Shown: in pieces, positions 9,718 to 17,182 of the stretch
Layout: the number at the start of each line of letters is the position of its first letter
How positions within the stretch are numbered: the first letter of the stretch is position 1
Source: Kutzneria chonburiensis
Lineage (GTDB): Bacteria > Actinomycetota > Actinomycetes > Mycobacteriales > Pseudonocardiaceae
Assembly (NCBI RefSeq): GCF_028622115.1
Contig: NZ_CP097263.1
Location: 5,332,001 to 5,396,000 of the forward strand
Reading direction: 5' to 3'
Length of the DNA: 64,000 nucleotides
The notes under the pieces: generated by a model
Databases searched by the model: none
The model's input: the letters and a program-made list of their open reading frames with translations, nothing else
Told to the model about the DNA's origin: nothing
Program-made: the position numbers and the translations under genes

Positions 9718-10332
9718 CTAGCGTTGCACCCCGGTCTTCATGGTGAGCACGACCTTGCGGGTGCCGAGCGGGGCGTCGAGGTGCGCGGCCACGGGGACGT
9801 TGCGGATGTACTGCGGGCAGATCTTCTGCGTAGTGGCCACGGTGAGCAGCGTGATGTCGACCTCGTCGGCGGTCTGCTTGGTGACCTGGGCGTCGACCTT
9901 GGAGCAGCCGCCCTCCTCGGCCATCAGGACGAGGGTCTTGCCGTCGTCCTGCTGCCATACGGTGTCCGGCACGGCTTCGGGGGCGACGTAGGTGACCTGG
10001 TTCGGCGGCACGGTCGGGCCGCTGGCCTTGGGCGGCGTGCCGGCGTCGGAGGTCGGGGCGCCGGAGGTGGGAGCCCCGGAGCCGGACGGCGACGGAGTGC
10101 TCGTCGGGGCGGACCCGGTGATGCTGGGCGAAGAATCGCCGACCGGGACGTTGGCCCCGGTGCTCACGGCCTTGCCGCAGGCGGCCAGGACGAGCAGTCC
10201 GGTGCCGAGGACCGCGGCTCTGAGCCAGCGGTGTCCCGACAGCTGCGGCAGGGCCGCTCTGCGCCGGCTGTGGGGACGGCGCCCAGCCGGCTGGGGCGAG
10301 CCGGCCGGGCGCCCGGTGGTTGGCTTCGTCAT
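9718..10332 (-). CDS. Secreted lipoprotein, tandem paralogue 2
   Basis: A 204-residue protein. After an unusually long basic N-terminus (RRPHSRRR) comes the hydrophobic lipoprotein signal ending GLLVLAACGK, with Cys about residue 52 as the lipidation site. A Ser/Thr/Pro-rich linker (about residues 60-105) leads to a globular domain with two conserved cysteines (EEGGCSKVDAQV and QKICPQYI). The domain resembles that of the next gene. Function is unknown. Its start overlaps the stop of the upstream lipoprotein (ATGA). Confidence 0.75.
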   Translation of the reverse strand: MTKPTTGRPAGSPQPAGRRPHSRRRAALPQLSGHRWLRAAVLGTGLLVLAACGKAVSTGANVPVGDSSPSITGSAPTSTPSPSGSGAPTSGAPTSDAGTPPKASGPTVPPNQVTYVAPEAVPDTVWQQDDGKTLVLMAEEGGCSKVDAQVTKQTADEVDITLLTVATTQKICPQYIRNVPVAAHLDAPLGTRKVVLTMKTGVQR

Positions 10333-10775
10333 GACCGCACTGTCCTCTCCTCGAGCACGACCTTGCGCTCGGCCAGCGGTTTGTCCAGCTGCACGGTCAG
10401 CTGCGTCAGCCGCAGCTCCTTGGTGCAGACCCGGTTGGTGTCGGTGAGGTCCCGGACGAGCACCACGTGCACCTCGCCCGGGTCCTGAGCGGTCAGCTGC
10501 GCGCGCGAGTGCTCGCACCCGCCCTCCTGACCCTGGACGGTCAGCACGGCGCCGTTGTCGTCCAGCTGGACCCGCGCGGGATAGCCCGCCGGCAGCCTGC
10601 TGGTGTCGACCTGGGCCGCCGGCACGTCACGAAGGCTGCCCTGGCCACTGGCGGCGATGCCGTTGGCCCCAGGCTCACTGCCGGGCTGGGTCGTCGTCCG
10701 GGTCGAGGTCTGGCCGCAGGCGCCGATCGCCAACACCAGCGCGCCCGCGCCGACCACTGTCGTCAGTCCCTTCAT
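10329..10775 (-). CDS. Secreted lipoprotein, tandem paralogue 1
   Basis: A 148-residue lipoprotein with signal MKGLTTVVGAGALVLAIGAC, lipidated on the final Cys. The mature domain has EGGCEHSRAQLT, NRVCTKELRL and a closing PLAERKVVLEE block. These line up with GGCSKVDAQV, KICPQYIR and PLGTRKVVLTM of the following gene, so the two are paralogues with one probable disulfide each. It is the first gene of the pair and probably of the three-gene minus-strand unit. Confidence 0.75.
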   Translation of the reverse strand: MKGLTTVVGAGALVLAIGACGQTSTRTTTQPGSEPGANGIAASGQGSLRDVPAAQVDTSRLPAGYPARVQLDDNGAVLTVQGQEGGCEHSRAQLTAQDPGEVHVVLVRDLTDTNRVCTKELRLTQLTVQLDKPLAERKVVLEERTVRS

Positions 10776-10908
10776 GCACCAGGGACGGAGTCACCACCGG
10801 GATGGGTTGCATCGCCCTTGCCGGATAGCGCTACCACGGTCGTGCGGCCGTGATCCGGGGCGTGAACGTCGGGGTGAACGTGCTGATCGGCGGCAGGGCA
10901 CCTGGCAG

Positions 10909-11088
10909 ATGCTGGTGCTGTGGCTGGTCGCCGTCGGTCGGCACTTCGGCATCGACTACCTGTCCGAGCGACAGGGCGCGCCGGCCGGGCTCGGGTCGTC
11001 GACCATCGTGCTCTACCTGGCGGTGACGCTGGGCATCCAGCGGTACCTCACGCAGCAGCGGGCCGCGCGGGTCCGGTCACAGGTCTAG
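10909..11088 (+). CDS. Possible small membrane protein (59 aa)
   Basis: The frame from ATG 10909 encodes LVLWLVAVGRHFGIDYLSE, then a hydrophobic stretch STIVLYLAVTLGIQRYL and a basic tail, so one or two membrane segments are possible. There is no clear ribosome site, and its end overlaps the convergent Uma2 gene by 12 bases. No family is recognised. It is retained because it fills a gap between divergent and convergent genes and has plausible protein character. Confidence 0.35.
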   Translation: MLVLWLVAVGRHFGIDYLSERQGAPAGLGSSTIVLYLAVTLGIQRYLTQQRAARVRSQV

Positions 11089-11664
11089 CAGCTGGATCGG
11101 GTCGAAGCAGACCGGGAACGGCTCGGTGATCTCGAAGCGGCCGCCGGTGTGGGCCACCGCGACCTCCTGGTACTCGCCGTCCTCGAGCCGGTAGAACCAC
11201 AGGGTGGCGGTCTCGGTGCGCAGGTCGACCTCGCCGCGCAGGTAGTACGGGATGCCCTCACGGGCGCACATGGCCGGCTTGTCGAGGCGGTCGCGCTGGC
11301 GCGAGGAGGGCGAGACGAACTCGCCGACCACCACGGCGTCGGCGGCCTGGGCCCAGGTGCTCGGCACCGGCGAGCGCATCACCGTGATGTCGGGCTGGAT
11401 CCACCGCTGCGCGGTCATCTGGAGGTTGACCGTGGTGTACACGCGCAGGCCGACGGCCCGGGCCGGCCCCTTGAACAGGCCGCGTAACTCGTCCGCGGCG
11501 TACACGTTCGGGCCGGCCTCGTACGGGCTCAAGATCAGGTTCCCGTCAACGCACTCGTACTTGCTCGGCAACAGCCCGGGGTCCGGGAGGTAGCGCTCGG
11601 CCAGCTCCGTGGTCCACATGCCGGCGAGCTCGACGAGCGGGTCGAACGAGACCGAAGCGGACAT
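11077..11664 (-). CDS. Uma2 family (DUF820) restriction-endonuclease-like protein
   Basis: A 195-residue protein of the Uma2/DUF820 family, a PD-(D/E)xK nuclease fold widespread in actinobacteria and cyanobacteria. The fold is marked by YECVDGNLILSP, the strand QPDITVM with the metal-binding Asp, and VVVGEFVSPSSRQRDRLDK with Glu and Lys in the expected places. The ATG at 11664 has GGGAGGT eight bases upstream. The biological role of the family is not established; this is a stand-alone copy. Confidence 0.85.
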   Translation of the reverse strand: MSASVSFDPLVELAGMWTTELAERYLPDPGLLPSKYECVDGNLILSPYEAGPNVYAADELRGLFKGPARAVGLRVYTTVNLQMTAQRWIQPDITVMRSPVPSTWAQAADAVVVGEFVSPSSRQRDRLDKPAMCAREGIPYYLRGEVDLRTETATLWFYRLEDGEYQEVAVAHTGGRFEITEPFPVCFDPIQLLDL

Positions 11665-11700
11665 GTGGTCACCTCCCATGGGTGACCAATAGTACTGCGC

Positions 11701-11734
11701 CCGGTGGCCGCCGAGCAGTATCGGCGGCCACCGG
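11701..11734. terminator. Perfect 14-bp hairpin
   Basis: CCGGTGGCCGCCGA and TCGGCGGCCACCGG pair perfectly around a six-base loop. It lies beyond the repeat element at 11741-11806, so minus-strand transcripts leaving the aldarate operon would meet two hairpins in a row. It also lies just upstream of the Uma2 promoter, which it would insulate. Confidence 0.65.
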
Positions 11735-11740
11735 GGAGCA

Positions 11741-11806
11741 AATGTCACATGCGCGTCGGACTTGCCTCCATTCGGCACATCCGGACCGCATGTGCCGAGA
11801 GGGGCG
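11741..11806. terminator. Repeated hairpin element, copy 2
   Basis: This is the second copy of the element at 2474-2540. The stem is CGGCACAT / ATGTGCCG and the flank AATGTCACATG...GACTTGCCT is conserved. As at copy 1, the minus-strand gene (here 11813-12952) stops about ten bases before it. It most likely ends the aldarate operon transcript. Confidence 0.7.
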
Positions 11807-11812
11807 GCGGGG

Positions 11813-12952
11813 TCAGGGGAGGCGGGAGAGGGCGTCGCGGATGGCGTCCAAACGGCCCTGGGAGGCCAGACCCGGGTGGTAGACGTGCAATTCGGACGCG
11901 CCGGCGTCGAGGTACTGCTGCCATTCGGCGGCCAGGGCGGCGCCGTCGACGGGACGCGGCGGCAGGGCGAGGACGTAGGCGGCGAGCGCCTTGTCGGTGA
12001 TGCCCTGCAACGCCTTCAGCACGGGCAGGGCGGCGTCGGGCCCGGGCCACGCGGTGAAGGTCAGCGTGTCCACGTCGGCGTCGACCCCACCGGCCACGGT
12101 GGCGAACGGGCCGGTGGCCCACTCGTCGGCCGCGGCGTGGGCGATGATCTTGGCGGACGGGTTGAGCTCCTTGATCCGGCCGACCAGAAGCTGCCGCAGG
12201 CCACGGGAAAGCCCCGTGCGGACACCGGAAACGGTGTCGGCCAGCTGCTCCCCCAACGCTGCGCGAACGCTCTCGGCCCGGCCGTCGACACCGGCCTTCA
12301 CGGTCCGCCGGAAGGCCACCACGTCGATGCCGGCGTCGCCGTACAGGCCGATGCAGGCGGTGCAGAAGCACAGCGACAGCAGCTGTGTCTGGGCCGGCGA
12401 CCAGTCGGTGCCGTCGGTCTTCTCGTGGTGCCCGCCGTGCACGAAGCCCAGCGGCCCGCAGGCCTCCAGCACGACACCGTCCAGCGATCCACTGTGGACG
12501 ATCTCGGAAACCAGGGTCTCGCAGTACTCGACGACATCGGCCTGCGCCGGGCACAGCGCGTACGGGTATCGATCACCGAAAGCGTTCTGCACCACGAGGT
12601 CCGGGTTGGAGTCCCCGAGACGGCTGGAGTGCGTGAGCACGGTCCAGGCGTGCACGGGAAGACCGACCGCCCGCAGCCGCTCCGCCGCGACACCGAACGA
12701 GTCACCGTCCACCCAGGACGGTTCCGCCGGCACGAGTCGCTTGCCCTGCCACGCTTGCGTCCGCACCGGCACGTACGAAGCGGCGTGCCGGGCGTCGATC
12801 ATCCGGTGCCGCGGGTGCAGCGGCGTAGCGGCCCGGGTGGTGTGGTACGACGCCGCCAGGGCGACCGCGCCGACGCCGAGGCCGGCGAACCGCTCCGCCG
12901 CGGCGTCGTCGCCGACCAGGTCCCACGAGTAGGCGTGGGCGAGCGTGGTCAC
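11813..12952 (-). CDS. Uncharacterised TIM-barrel-like protein of the aldarate operon
   Basis: A 379-residue protein I cannot assign to a named family. Regularly spaced hydrophobic strands (VGAVALAASYH, PVHAWTVLTHS, LDGVVLEACG, AKIIAHAAAD, DTLTFTAWPG, ELHVYHPG) alternate with helices, as in a beta/alpha barrel. VVLEACG offers a strand-end glutamate, and LCFCTACIG resembles the Cys cluster of some glycosidase-like barrels. There is no signal peptide. Its GTG overlaps the glucarate dehydratase stop, so it is the third gene of the operon. Acting on uronide conjugates or sugar-acid lactones is a guess from context. Confidence 0.6.
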   Translation of the reverse strand: MTTLAHAYSWDLVGDDAAAERFAGLGVGAVALAASYHTTRAATPLHPRHRMIDARHAASYVPVRTQAWQGKRLVPAEPSWVDGDSFGVAAERLRAVGLPVHAWTVLTHSSRLGDSNPDLVVQNAFGDRYPYALCPAQADVVEYCETLVSEIVHSGSLDGVVLEACGPLGFVHGGHHEKTDGTDWSPAQTQLLSLCFCTACIGLYGDAGIDVVAFRRTVKAGVDGRAESVRAALGEQLADTVSGVRTGLSRGLRQLLVGRIKELNPSAKIIAHAAADEWATGPFATVAGGVDADVDTLTFTAWPGPDAALPVLKALQGITDKALAAYVLALPPRPVDGAALAAEWQQYLDAGASELHVYHPGLASQGRLDAIRDALSRLP

Positions 12953-14208
12953 CACCGGGGGTTCTTCCTCTCGTACGACGGGACGACCCGCTGCATGTAG
13001 CCGGTGTCGTCCCGGCCGCGGATGTCGGTGTCCAGGAAACGCTGATGCGCCACGGCAAGCGCGTCCCGATCGAGCTCGACCCCCAGGCCGGGCCCGCTCG
13101 GCACGGGCACCGCACCGTCCACGAAGGACAGTGCGCCCGGCTTCACGACGTCGTCCGCGGCGTTCCACGGATAGTGTGTGTCGCAGGCGTAGCGCAGGTT
13201 CGGGGTGGCGGCGGCCAGATGCGTCATCGCCGCCAGGCTGATGCCCAGGTGCGAGTTGGAGTGCATGGACAGCCCGATGCCGAAGGTGTCGCACAGCAGC
13301 GCGAGGCTGCGGGACCGGGTCAGACCGCCCCAGTAGTGGTGGTCGGACAGCAGCACCTGGATGGCGTTCTGCCGGATCGCCGGCGGCAGGTGGTCGAAGG
13401 ACACCACGCACATGTTGGTGGCCAACGGAATTTCCACCCGGGAGGCGACCTCGGCCATGCCCTCGATGTCGGCCGTCGGGTCCTCGAGGTACTCCAGCAC
13501 GCCGTCCAGCTGCTCGGCCACCTTCACCGAGGTGTCCGGCGTCCACACGGCGTTCGGGTCCAGGCGCAGCGGGTGGTTCGGGAACGCCTCGCGCAGCGCG
13601 CGGATGGCCTCCATTTCCTCCTCCGGAGGAAAGACGCCGCCCTTGAGCTTGATCGAGCCGAAGCCGTACTCGTCGATCAGCGTGCGCGCCTGGGCCACGA
13701 TGCCGGCCGGGTCCAGCGCTTCGCCCCACTGGTCCGGTTCGGCACCGGGGTGCCCGGCCCACTTGTAGAACAGGTAGGCGCTGTACGGCACGGCGTCGCG
13801 GACCTTGCCGCCCAACAGGTCCACCACCGGGCGGCCCTGGTGCTTGCCCTGGATGTCGAGGCAGGCCACCTCGAACGGGGAGAAGACCCGGTCGACGGTG
13901 CCGATGCTGGACATCTGGCCGGTCAGGCCGTGCTGGTCGGAGCCGATCGTGCCGCCCAGCCCGGCGGCCACCGCCGCGTGCAGGCCGTTGAGGTCGTAGA
14001 CGTCAAGGCCGATCAGCCCCGGCAGGACCTTGCGGGTGCGCTCCAGATGCCCGGCGTCGCCGTAGGTCTCGCCGAGACCGCTGACGCCCTCGTCGGTGTG
14101 GATCTCGATGATCGTGCGCAGGGCCAGGGGCTCGTGCACGCCGACCGAGTTCAGCAGCGGCGGGTCGCGGAAGGCGATCGGCGTCAGGTTGATCTCGGTG
14201 ATCTTCAT
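12949..14208 (-). CDS. gudD: Glucarate (aldarate) dehydratase, enolase superfamily
   Basis: A 419-residue enolase-superfamily enzyme of the glucarate dehydratase group, converting D-glucarate (or galactarate) to 5-dehydro-4-deoxyglucarate. The catalytic lysine motif IKLKGG is near residues 186-191 and metal ligands sit in RLDPNAVW (about 215-222) and EYLEDP (about 239-244). The general-base histidine region is MHSNSHLGIS (about 315-324). It overlaps its neighbours by four bases on both sides, giving a tightly coupled operon. Confidence 0.9.
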   Translation of the reverse strand: MKITEINLTPIAFRDPPLLNSVGVHEPLALRTIIEIHTDEGVSGLGETYGDAGHLERTRKVLPGLIGLDVYDLNGLHAAVAAGLGGTIGSDQHGLTGQMSSIGTVDRVFSPFEVACLDIQGKHQGRPVVDLLGGKVRDAVPYSAYLFYKWAGHPGAEPDQWGEALDPAGIVAQARTLIDEYGFGSIKLKGGVFPPEEEMEAIRALREAFPNHPLRLDPNAVWTPDTSVKVAEQLDGVLEYLEDPTADIEGMAEVASRVEIPLATNMCVVSFDHLPPAIRQNAIQVLLSDHHYWGGLTRSRSLALLCDTFGIGLSMHSNSHLGISLAAMTHLAAATPNLRYACDTHYPWNAADDVVKPGALSFVDGAVPVPSGPGLGVELDRDALAVAHQRFLDTDIRGRDDTGYMQRVVPSYERKNPRW

Positions 14209-15110
14209 TCCGCGATCAGCTTCCGGCCGGCCTCGATGATGCGGTCCAGTTCGGCCAGGTGCTCCTCGGTCGGGTCGAGCAGCGGCGGCCGCACGCCGCC
14301 AACGTCCAGGCCGCCGCGCACGACGGCCGCCTTGACCAGGGACACGGCGTAGCCGGGCACCTTGTCGCGCAGCTCGACCAGCGGCTTGTAGAAGCCGTGC
14401 AGCAGGGCGTTGACCTTGTCGGTGTCGCCGGCCGTGACAGCGTTGTAAAAGGCCAGCGAGATCTCCGGCGCGAAGCAGAACACGGCGGAGCTGTAGAGCT
14501 CGACGCCGATGCCGCGGTAGGCCGGCTGGGTCATCTCGGCCGTGGGCAGGCCGTTGAAGAACTGGAACGGCTTGTCGACGTTCTCCCGGACCGACAGCAC
14601 GATGCGCTGCATCAGGTCCAGGTCGCCGATGCCGTCCTTGAAGCCGATCACGTTGGGCAGCTTGGCCACCTCGACCGCGGCCTCGGGCGTGAAGACGGCG
14701 TTGTTGCGCTGGTAGACGATCACCGGCAGGTCGGTGGAGGCGGCGACCTCAGTGACGTAGCGGGCCACACCGGGCGCCGGGCAGCCGACGAGGTACGGGG
14801 GCAGCAGCAGAATGCCGTCCGCGCCGGCGTTCTTCGCGGCGGCGGCGAACTTGCGGGCCATCGGGAGGGAGCCGCCAGCCCCGGCGAAGACGGGCACGCG
14901 CCCGGCGGTCGCCTCGACGGCGACGCGCACCGTGCGCTCGAACTCCTCGGGCTCGAGGGCGTGGAACTCACCGGTGCCGCAGGCCACGAACACCCCGCCG
15001 GGTCCGGCGGCGACGCCGTGCTTGACGTGCTCGGCCAGCACGTCCTCCGCGACCTCCCCGTCCGGGGTGAACGGGGTCACCGGGAAGAACAGCACTCCAT
15101 CCAGTTGCAT
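14205..15110 (-). CDS. kdgD: 5-dehydro-4-deoxyglucarate dehydratase (DHDPS/NAL family)
   Basis: A 301-residue class I aldolase-type dehydratase. It removes water and CO2 from 5-dehydro-4-deoxyglucarate to give 2-ketoglutarate semialdehyde. The substrate-binding ACGTGEFHAL, the catalytic tyrosine in PVIVYQRNNA and the Schiff-base lysine in NVIGFKDGIGDL are present. GTGEF in place of the GTTGE of true dihydrodipicolinate synthases is typical of this group. The ATG at 15110 makes it the first gene of the operon. Confidence 0.9.
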   Translation of the reverse strand: MQLDGVLFFPVTPFTPDGEVAEDVLAEHVKHGVAAGPGGVFVACGTGEFHALEPEEFERTVRVAVEATAGRVPVFAGAGGSLPMARKFAAAAKNAGADGILLLPPYLVGCPAPGVARYVTEVAASTDLPVIVYQRNNAVFTPEAAVEVAKLPNVIGFKDGIGDLDLMQRIVLSVRENVDKPFQFFNGLPTAEMTQPAYRGIGVELYSSAVFCFAPEISLAFYNAVTAGDTDKVNALLHGFYKPLVELRDKVPGYAVSLVKAAVVRGGLDVGGVRPPLLDPTEEHLAELDRIIEAGRKLIAE

Positions 15111-15161
15111 TCCAGACCTCTCGACTTCGCCCTGTGACGGCATCCGTGACGATCGTTGCTC

Positions 15162-15177
15162 GTGAAAACGTTTACAC
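15162..15177. promoter_or_regulatory. CG-centred operator-like palindrome upstream of kdgD
   Basis: GTGAAAACGTTTACAC is a near-perfect inverted repeat centred on CG, 52 bases upstream of the kdgD start. It matches the LacI-type consensus TGTAAACGTTTACA closely and resembles the site at 16325-16340. Confidence 0.55.
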
Positions 15178-15215
15178 GCCACGACGCGGTCTGCCCAAGA
15201 CCCGAAGGGTGGGTA

Positions 15216-15250
15216 CCCGCGAGGCGGTGCGTCGGGCACCGCCTCGCGGG
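15216..15250. terminator. Perfect 15-bp hairpin in the divergent region
   Basis: CCCGCGAGGCGGTGC pairs with GCACCGCCTCGCGGG around a five-base loop. There is no upstream gene for it to terminate, since both flanking genes point away. It may end a short leader transcript or block read-through between the two promoters. Confidence 0.5.
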
Positions 15251-15448
15251 CTTGTGGGACTCAACGACACCGCCGCCGTTAGCCGTCGAGCCCACGCCTG
15301 TCGCGACCGCCATCAGGTGATCCACCGCGACGATGGAGCCCTGGCTGCGTCCGCGATCCCTGGCGCGGACCCGGAGGCCGACTGCCTGGAGATCGGGGCT
15401 GCCATTGACCCTCTCCTCGCGGTTCACGTATCTGAATGCCGGTCGTAC

Positions 15449-15464
15449 TTGTGAACGTTGGCAC
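15449..15464. promoter_or_regulatory. Weak operator-like site upstream of the IclR gene
   Basis: TTGTGAACGTTGGCAC shares the central AACGTT with the sites at 15162 and 16325 but its flanks match less well. It lies about 50 bases upstream of the IclR start, where autoregulation would be expected. Confidence 0.35.
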
Positions 15465-15515
15465 GGACTGTAAGAATCAGAACCACCGTGTGTCAAGGTC
15501 CTGGAGGCCGATCAG

Positions 15516-16307
15516 ATGTCAGAGGCAGTCGACAACGCGGCCCCCACCAGGCCGGCAGCGGTGAAATCCGCGGATCGAACCGTGGAGCTGCTCGAGGTCA
15601 TGTCCCGCTCCGAGCGCCAGCTCACGCTGACCGAGCTGCACAAGGAGCTCAGCTACCCCAAGTCCAGCCTGTACATGCTGCTCCAGACCCTGGTCAGCCG
15701 GGGCTGGGTCGAGGTCGACCCGCAGCGCGGCAGCTACGGCATCGGCGTGCGGGCGCTGCTCGTCGGCACGTCGTACCTCGACCACGACCCGGTCGTGCGT
15801 ACGGCCATCCGGGTGATGGAACAGGTGCGCCAGCAGATCAACGAGACCGTGCACCTGGCCCGGCTGGACGGCGCGGACGTGGTCTACCTGGCCAGCCGCG
15901 AGTCGGAGCACCACCTGCGCGTGGTGTCCCGTGTCGGCCGCCGGCTGCCCGCGCACGCCACCTCGCTGGGCAAGGCGCTGCTGGCCGAGCGCAGCCGTCC
16001 CGAGGTGGACGCGCTGCTGCCGGAGCGCCTGGAGGCGCTGACCCAGAACACCGTGACCGACCGCAACGAGCTGCACGCGCAGCTCGCCCGCTTCCACGCC
16101 GAGGGCTACGCGCACGAGCGCGAGGAGAACACCCCCGGACTCGGCTGCTACGCCGTCGCGCTGCCGTACCGCAACCCGGTGATCGACGCGATGAGCTGTT
16201 CGGTGCCGCTCGGCCGGCTGGACGCCGAGCACGAGCGCCAGGTCGTCGGGGCGCTGCTCGCCGCCGCCCGGACCATCACCGAGGTCTTGCGTCAGTTCGG
16301 TCGCTGA
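15516..16307 (+). CDS. IclR family transcriptional regulator of the aldarate cluster
   Basis: A 263-residue IclR regulator. The N-terminal winged helix-turn-helix is LTLTELHKELSYPKSSLYML with ADRTVELLEVM before it. The C-terminal effector domain contains HVYLAS-like strands, LPAHATSLGKALLAE and the ligand loop ending VIDAMSCSVPLG. ATG 15516 follows GGAGG. It sits between the divergent dehydratase operon and the udh operon, so it is the natural local regulator. The effector is probably a uronate, aldarate or keto-sugar acid. Confidence 0.88.
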   Translation: MSEAVDNAAPTRPAAVKSADRTVELLEVMSRSERQLTLTELHKELSYPKSSLYMLLQTLVSRGWVEVDPQRGSYGIGVRALLVGTSYLDHDPVVRTAIRVMEQVRQQINETVHLARLDGADVVYLASRESEHHLRVVSRVGRRLPAHATSLGKALLAERSRPEVDALLPERLEALTQNTVTDRNELHAQLARFHAEGYAHEREENTPGLGCYAVALPYRNPVIDAMSCSVPLGRLDAEHERQVVGALLAAARTITEVLRQFGR

Positions 16308-16324
16308 GTACCGTTCTGAAGCAA

Positions 16325-16340
16325 TTGTAAACGTTTGCAA
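16325..16340. promoter_or_regulatory. CG-centred operator-like palindrome upstream of udh
   Basis: TTGTAAACGTTTGCAA is an inverted repeat with seven of eight pairs matching, ending 17 bases before the GTG of udh. At that position a bound protein would block transcription or sit on the early leader. Confidence 0.6.
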
Positions 16341-16357
16341 GATGGAGGCCACATCCC

Positions 16358-17182
16358 GTGACCGAACGCATCCTGATCACTGGCGCCGCCGGCGGCGTCG
16401 GCACCCTGATGCGGCCAAGACTCGCCGCCGCCGGCCGGGTCCTGCGGCTGCTGGACATCGGCGAGCTGCCGACCGGCGCCGACGGCGAGCACGTCGAGCT
16501 GCTCACCGGGTCGGTGACCGACCAGGCCGCGATGGACGCCGCGTGTGCCGGCGTGGACGCCGTGATCCACCTCGGCGGGCACAGCCTCGAGCAGCCGTGG
16601 AAGGACATCCTGTCCGTCAACATCGACGGCACCCACACGGTCCTGGAGGCCGCCCGGCGCAACGGCGTCAAGCGCGTGATCCTGGCCAGCTCCAACCACG
16701 CCGCGGGCTACCACCGCCGTGGCGCCGAGGACACCCCGGACTACGCCTTCCCGCGCCCTGACACGTACTACGGCGTCAGCAAGGTCGCCGTGGAGGCGCT
16801 GGGGGCGCTGTACTCCGACCGCTACGGCCTCGACGTGATCGCCGTCCGGATCGGCTCGTGCTTCGAGAAGCCGCGGGACGTCCGGATGCTGTCCACGTGG
16901 CTGTCCCCCGACGACTGCGCCCGCATGCTGGAGGCGTGTTTGGCCACCCCCTCGCCCGGGTACCGGGTGATCTGGGGCGTGTCCGACAACACCCGGCGCT
17001 GGGTATCGCTGGACGAGGCAAAAGCGTTGGGATATCAGTCGGAGGACGACTCGGAGCGGTTCGCCGACGAGGTCATCGCCGAGCACGGCATGCCCGCGCC
17101 GGACGGCCCCGAGCTGAACTACGTTGGCGGCGTCTGGGTGACATCCGCCTGGGACACCGCCGTCAAGGAGGCAACGCAATGA
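16358..17182 (+). CDS. udh: NAD-dependent uronate dehydrogenase
   Basis: A 274-residue extended SDR (NAD-dependent epimerase fold) resembling uronate dehydrogenases, which oxidise D-glucuronate or D-galacturonate to the aldaro-lactone. The cofactor motif is ITGAAGGVGT, with the acidic residue of LLDIGE setting NAD preference. The catalytic Tyr-Lys pair is in TYYGVSKVAVEAL and the serine region is ILASSNHAAGYH. GTG 16358 has GGAGG upstream. It is the first gene of a two-gene operon and feeds the dehydratases on the other side of the IclR gene. Confidence 0.88.
   Translation: MTERILITGAAGGVGTLMRPRLAAAGRVLRLLDIGELPTGADGEHVELLTGSVTDQAAMDAACAGVDAVIHLGGHSLEQPWKDILSVNIDGTHTVLEAARRNGVKRVILASSNHAAGYHRRGAEDTPDYAFPRPDTYYGVSKVAVEALGALYSDRYGLDVIAVRIGSCFEKPRDVRMLSTWLSPDDCARMLEACLATPSPGYRVIWGVSDNTRRWVSLDEAKALGYQSEDDSERFADEVIAEHGMPAPDGPELNYVGGVWVTSAWDTAVKEATQ

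Larger units (their letters stand above)
15111..15515. promoter_or_regulatory. Divergent control region between aldarate operon and IclR gene
   Basis: This 405-base gap contains no convincing gene. It holds two operator-like sites (15162-15177 and 15449-15464) and one strong hairpin (15216-15250). Open frames exist on both strands but lack ribosome sites and recognisable protein character. Confidence 0.6.

Noticed and set aside
15077-15496. A 139-codon minus-strand frame in the aldarate divergent region
   Set aside because: There is no ribosome site, no recognisable family, and the frame crosses an operator-like site, a strong hairpin and the start of kdgD.
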